DNA from: Lysobacterales bacterium
GTDB taxonomy: Bacteria; Pseudomonadota; Gammaproteobacteria; Xanthomonadales; Rhodanobacteraceae
Length of the DNA stretch: 7,074 nt
Direction: 5' to 3'
NCBI GenBank assembly: GCA_013298265.1
Contig: JAAFHE010000193.1
Span: 1-7,074, forward strand
Shown: in pieces, positions 6,014-7,074 of the stretch
Position numbering within the stretch: position 1 is the stretch's first letter
How the letters are laid out: the number at the start of each line of letters is the position of its first letter
The notes under the pieces: model-generated
Told to the model about the DNA's origin: nothing
The model's input: only the letters and a program-made list of their open reading frames with translations
Database searches by the model: none
Translations under genes and position numbers: made by a program

Positions 6014-7030
6014 CTACGTTTCGGCCGCGTGTTTCAACCGAGCGAGCAGTTCCGCCCCGCCCCATTGCCGCCTGCCACCCCGCTCTGCCGCCTGCACTAG
6101 TGCGACCAGCGTGGCATTGACCGGCGCGGCGCGGCCCAGGCGCTCGGCCAGATGCACGATCTCGCCGTTGATCCAATCGATTTCGGTGGCACGCCTGGCC
6201 TGCAAGTCCTCCCACATGGAGGAACGCGCGAGCGGGTCGATCGCGAGCATGCCGGCCGCGACGAGGCGGAACACCGTATCCGGCAGATCCAGCACGCGCG
6301 GAATCCAGCGCGCCGGCAGACGCGTGAGCTTGGCCGGCACAATGCCGGATGCAGCCAGCAAGTCCAGACCCTCGCGCTGAGCCAGCGCGACACAGCGGCG
6401 ATACGCGCGTTGTGACAACTGCTGTTTCAGCGGCAGGTCCGATAGCGCGTTGATCGGATTGTTGAGGTTGAGCAGCAGCTTGGCCCATTGCACCGGACGC
6501 AGGTCGTCGTGTGGCCTCAGCGGCAGACCGGCGCGCTCGAATACGGCGGCATGGGCTGCGAGGCGTCCATGCCACTCGACCTCGAGATCGCCTTCGGTAC
6601 CCTGATGGAAGGCGCCTTCGCCGCGCTGCACGACGTTGAACGGCACCATGCCCGCGAGCACGGTCTGTGTCGTCAGCTGCCGGCTCAGCGTCGACGCGTT
6701 GGTCAAGCCGTTCTGCAAGCTGACCACGATCGTGTCGGATCGCAGCGTGCGCGCGAGTTCCTGCGCCGCAGCCGCCGTGCCGGCGGACTTGACTGTGACG
6801 AGGACAAGTTCCGCTTCCCGCGCCGCGGACGCGACGGTGGCGTAGGTGAGCTGATCCGGCCGCAGTACGATATTCGCGCCGCGGTAGTCGCTCAGGCGCA
6901 GGCCATGCGTCGCGATTTCGCGGCCTAGCCTTTCACGGCCGATCAGCACGACATCCGCGCCCGCTGCCGCGAGGCGTCCGCCTACGTAGCAGCCTATGCT
7001 GCCGGCACCCATCACCGCGATCCTGCCCAT
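6014..7030 (-). CDS. panE: Ketopantoate reductase family protein (ApbA/PanE)
   Basis: Family members reduce 2-dehydropantoate to pantoate with NADPH in pantothenate and coenzyme A synthesis; many paralogues act on other 2-oxo acids, so the substrate is not certain. The 338-residue cytoplasmic protein is complete. It has an N-terminal Rossmann fold with GAGSIG at 8-13, VTVKS at 78-82 and LQNGL at 105-109. In the helical C-terminal domain, WAKLLLNLNNPINAL contains the likely catalytic Lys184, with Asn188 four residues later as in E. coli PanE (K176, N180). SSMWEDLQARRATEID at 270-285 carries the conserved Ser and Glu283. The asparagine spacing after Lys184 (NLNNP) differs by one residue from E. 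coli and is like a branch of annotated paralogues. At 338 residues it is longer than the 303 of E. coli PanE. The ATG has GGAGG 6 nt upstream. No pantothenate genes adjoin it in the window. Confidence 0.88.
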   Translation of the reverse strand: MGRIAVMGAGSIGCYVGGRLAAAGADVVLIGRERLGREIATHGLRLSDYRGANIVLRPDQLTYATVASAAREAELVLVTVKSAGTAAAAQELARTLRSDTIVVSLQNGLTNASTLSRQLTTQTVLAGMVPFNVVQRGEGAFHQGTEGDLEVEWHGRLAAHAAVFERAGLPLRPHDDLRPVQWAKLLLNLNNPINALSDLPLKQQLSQRAYRRCVALAQREGLDLLAASGIVPAKLTRLPARWIPRVLDLPDTVFRLVAAGMLAIDPLARSSMWEDLQARRATEIDWINGEIVHLAERLGRAAPVNATLVALVQAAERGGRRQWGGAELLARLKHAAET

Positions 7031-7074
7031 GCTTATCCTCCGCCGCTCCGGTCAGCCCAGGCCATTCACGCCGA

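Noticed and set aside
6488..6928. Plus-strand open frame of 146 codons opposite the reductase gene
   Set aside because: It is antisense to a complete ApbA/PanE protein whose Rossmann and catalytic motifs are intact.

Overview
This is a GC-rich stretch of a gammaproteobacterial chromosome. Its core is the first part of the division and cell wall (dcw) cluster, read on the minus strand in the order mraZ - rsmH - ftsL - ftsI - (58-codon ORF) - murF, with murF running off the left edge. Gene order, GC content, a DUF3297 gene and a GC-rich REP-like hairpin fit the Xanthomonadales (Lysobacterales) best. That placement is my inference from style, not a database match.

Right to left on the minus strand: 6014-7030 encodes a ketopantoate reductase family (ApbA/PanE) enzyme; 5613-5879 a small DUF3297 protein; 5500-5610 carries two hairpins, including a perfect 19-bp stem typical of dispersed REP-like or terminator elements. 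On the plus strand, 5137-5489 looks like the decayed 3' end of a gene for a heme-c-like (CxxCH) protein, with a frameshift and a damaged heme motif. From 4739 to 5136 I find no convincing gene. Its left part is an AT-rich island (about 38% GC over 4741-4860) with a 12-bp dyad, presumably dcw control DNA.

The dcw promoter can be read directly. There is a perfect TTGACA -35 element at 4733-4738, a 17-bp spacer that is itself a perfect interrupted palindrome, a weak -10, and then four GTGGG-type boxes at an exact 10-bp period (4677-4711). These are the classical MraZ operator and run from the -10 into the Shine-Dalgarno sequence of mraZ. MraZ therefore probably represses the whole operon. RsmH methylates 16S rRNA; FtsL and FtsI act in the septal peptidoglycan machine; MurF makes the UDP-MurNAc-pentapeptide precursor. 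Tight overlaps (ATGA, TGATG) from rsmH through the small ORF to murF indicate translational coupling.

The most notable point is what is absent. In the usual order murE lies between ftsI and murF. Here only 166 bp separate ftsI from murF, filled by an unrecognised 58-codon ORF that overlaps both neighbours. Either murE has been lost or moved and a remnant or new small gene sits in its place, or the assembly has collapsed there. I found no sign of a new defence system, mobile element, CRISPR array, tRNA or rRNA.
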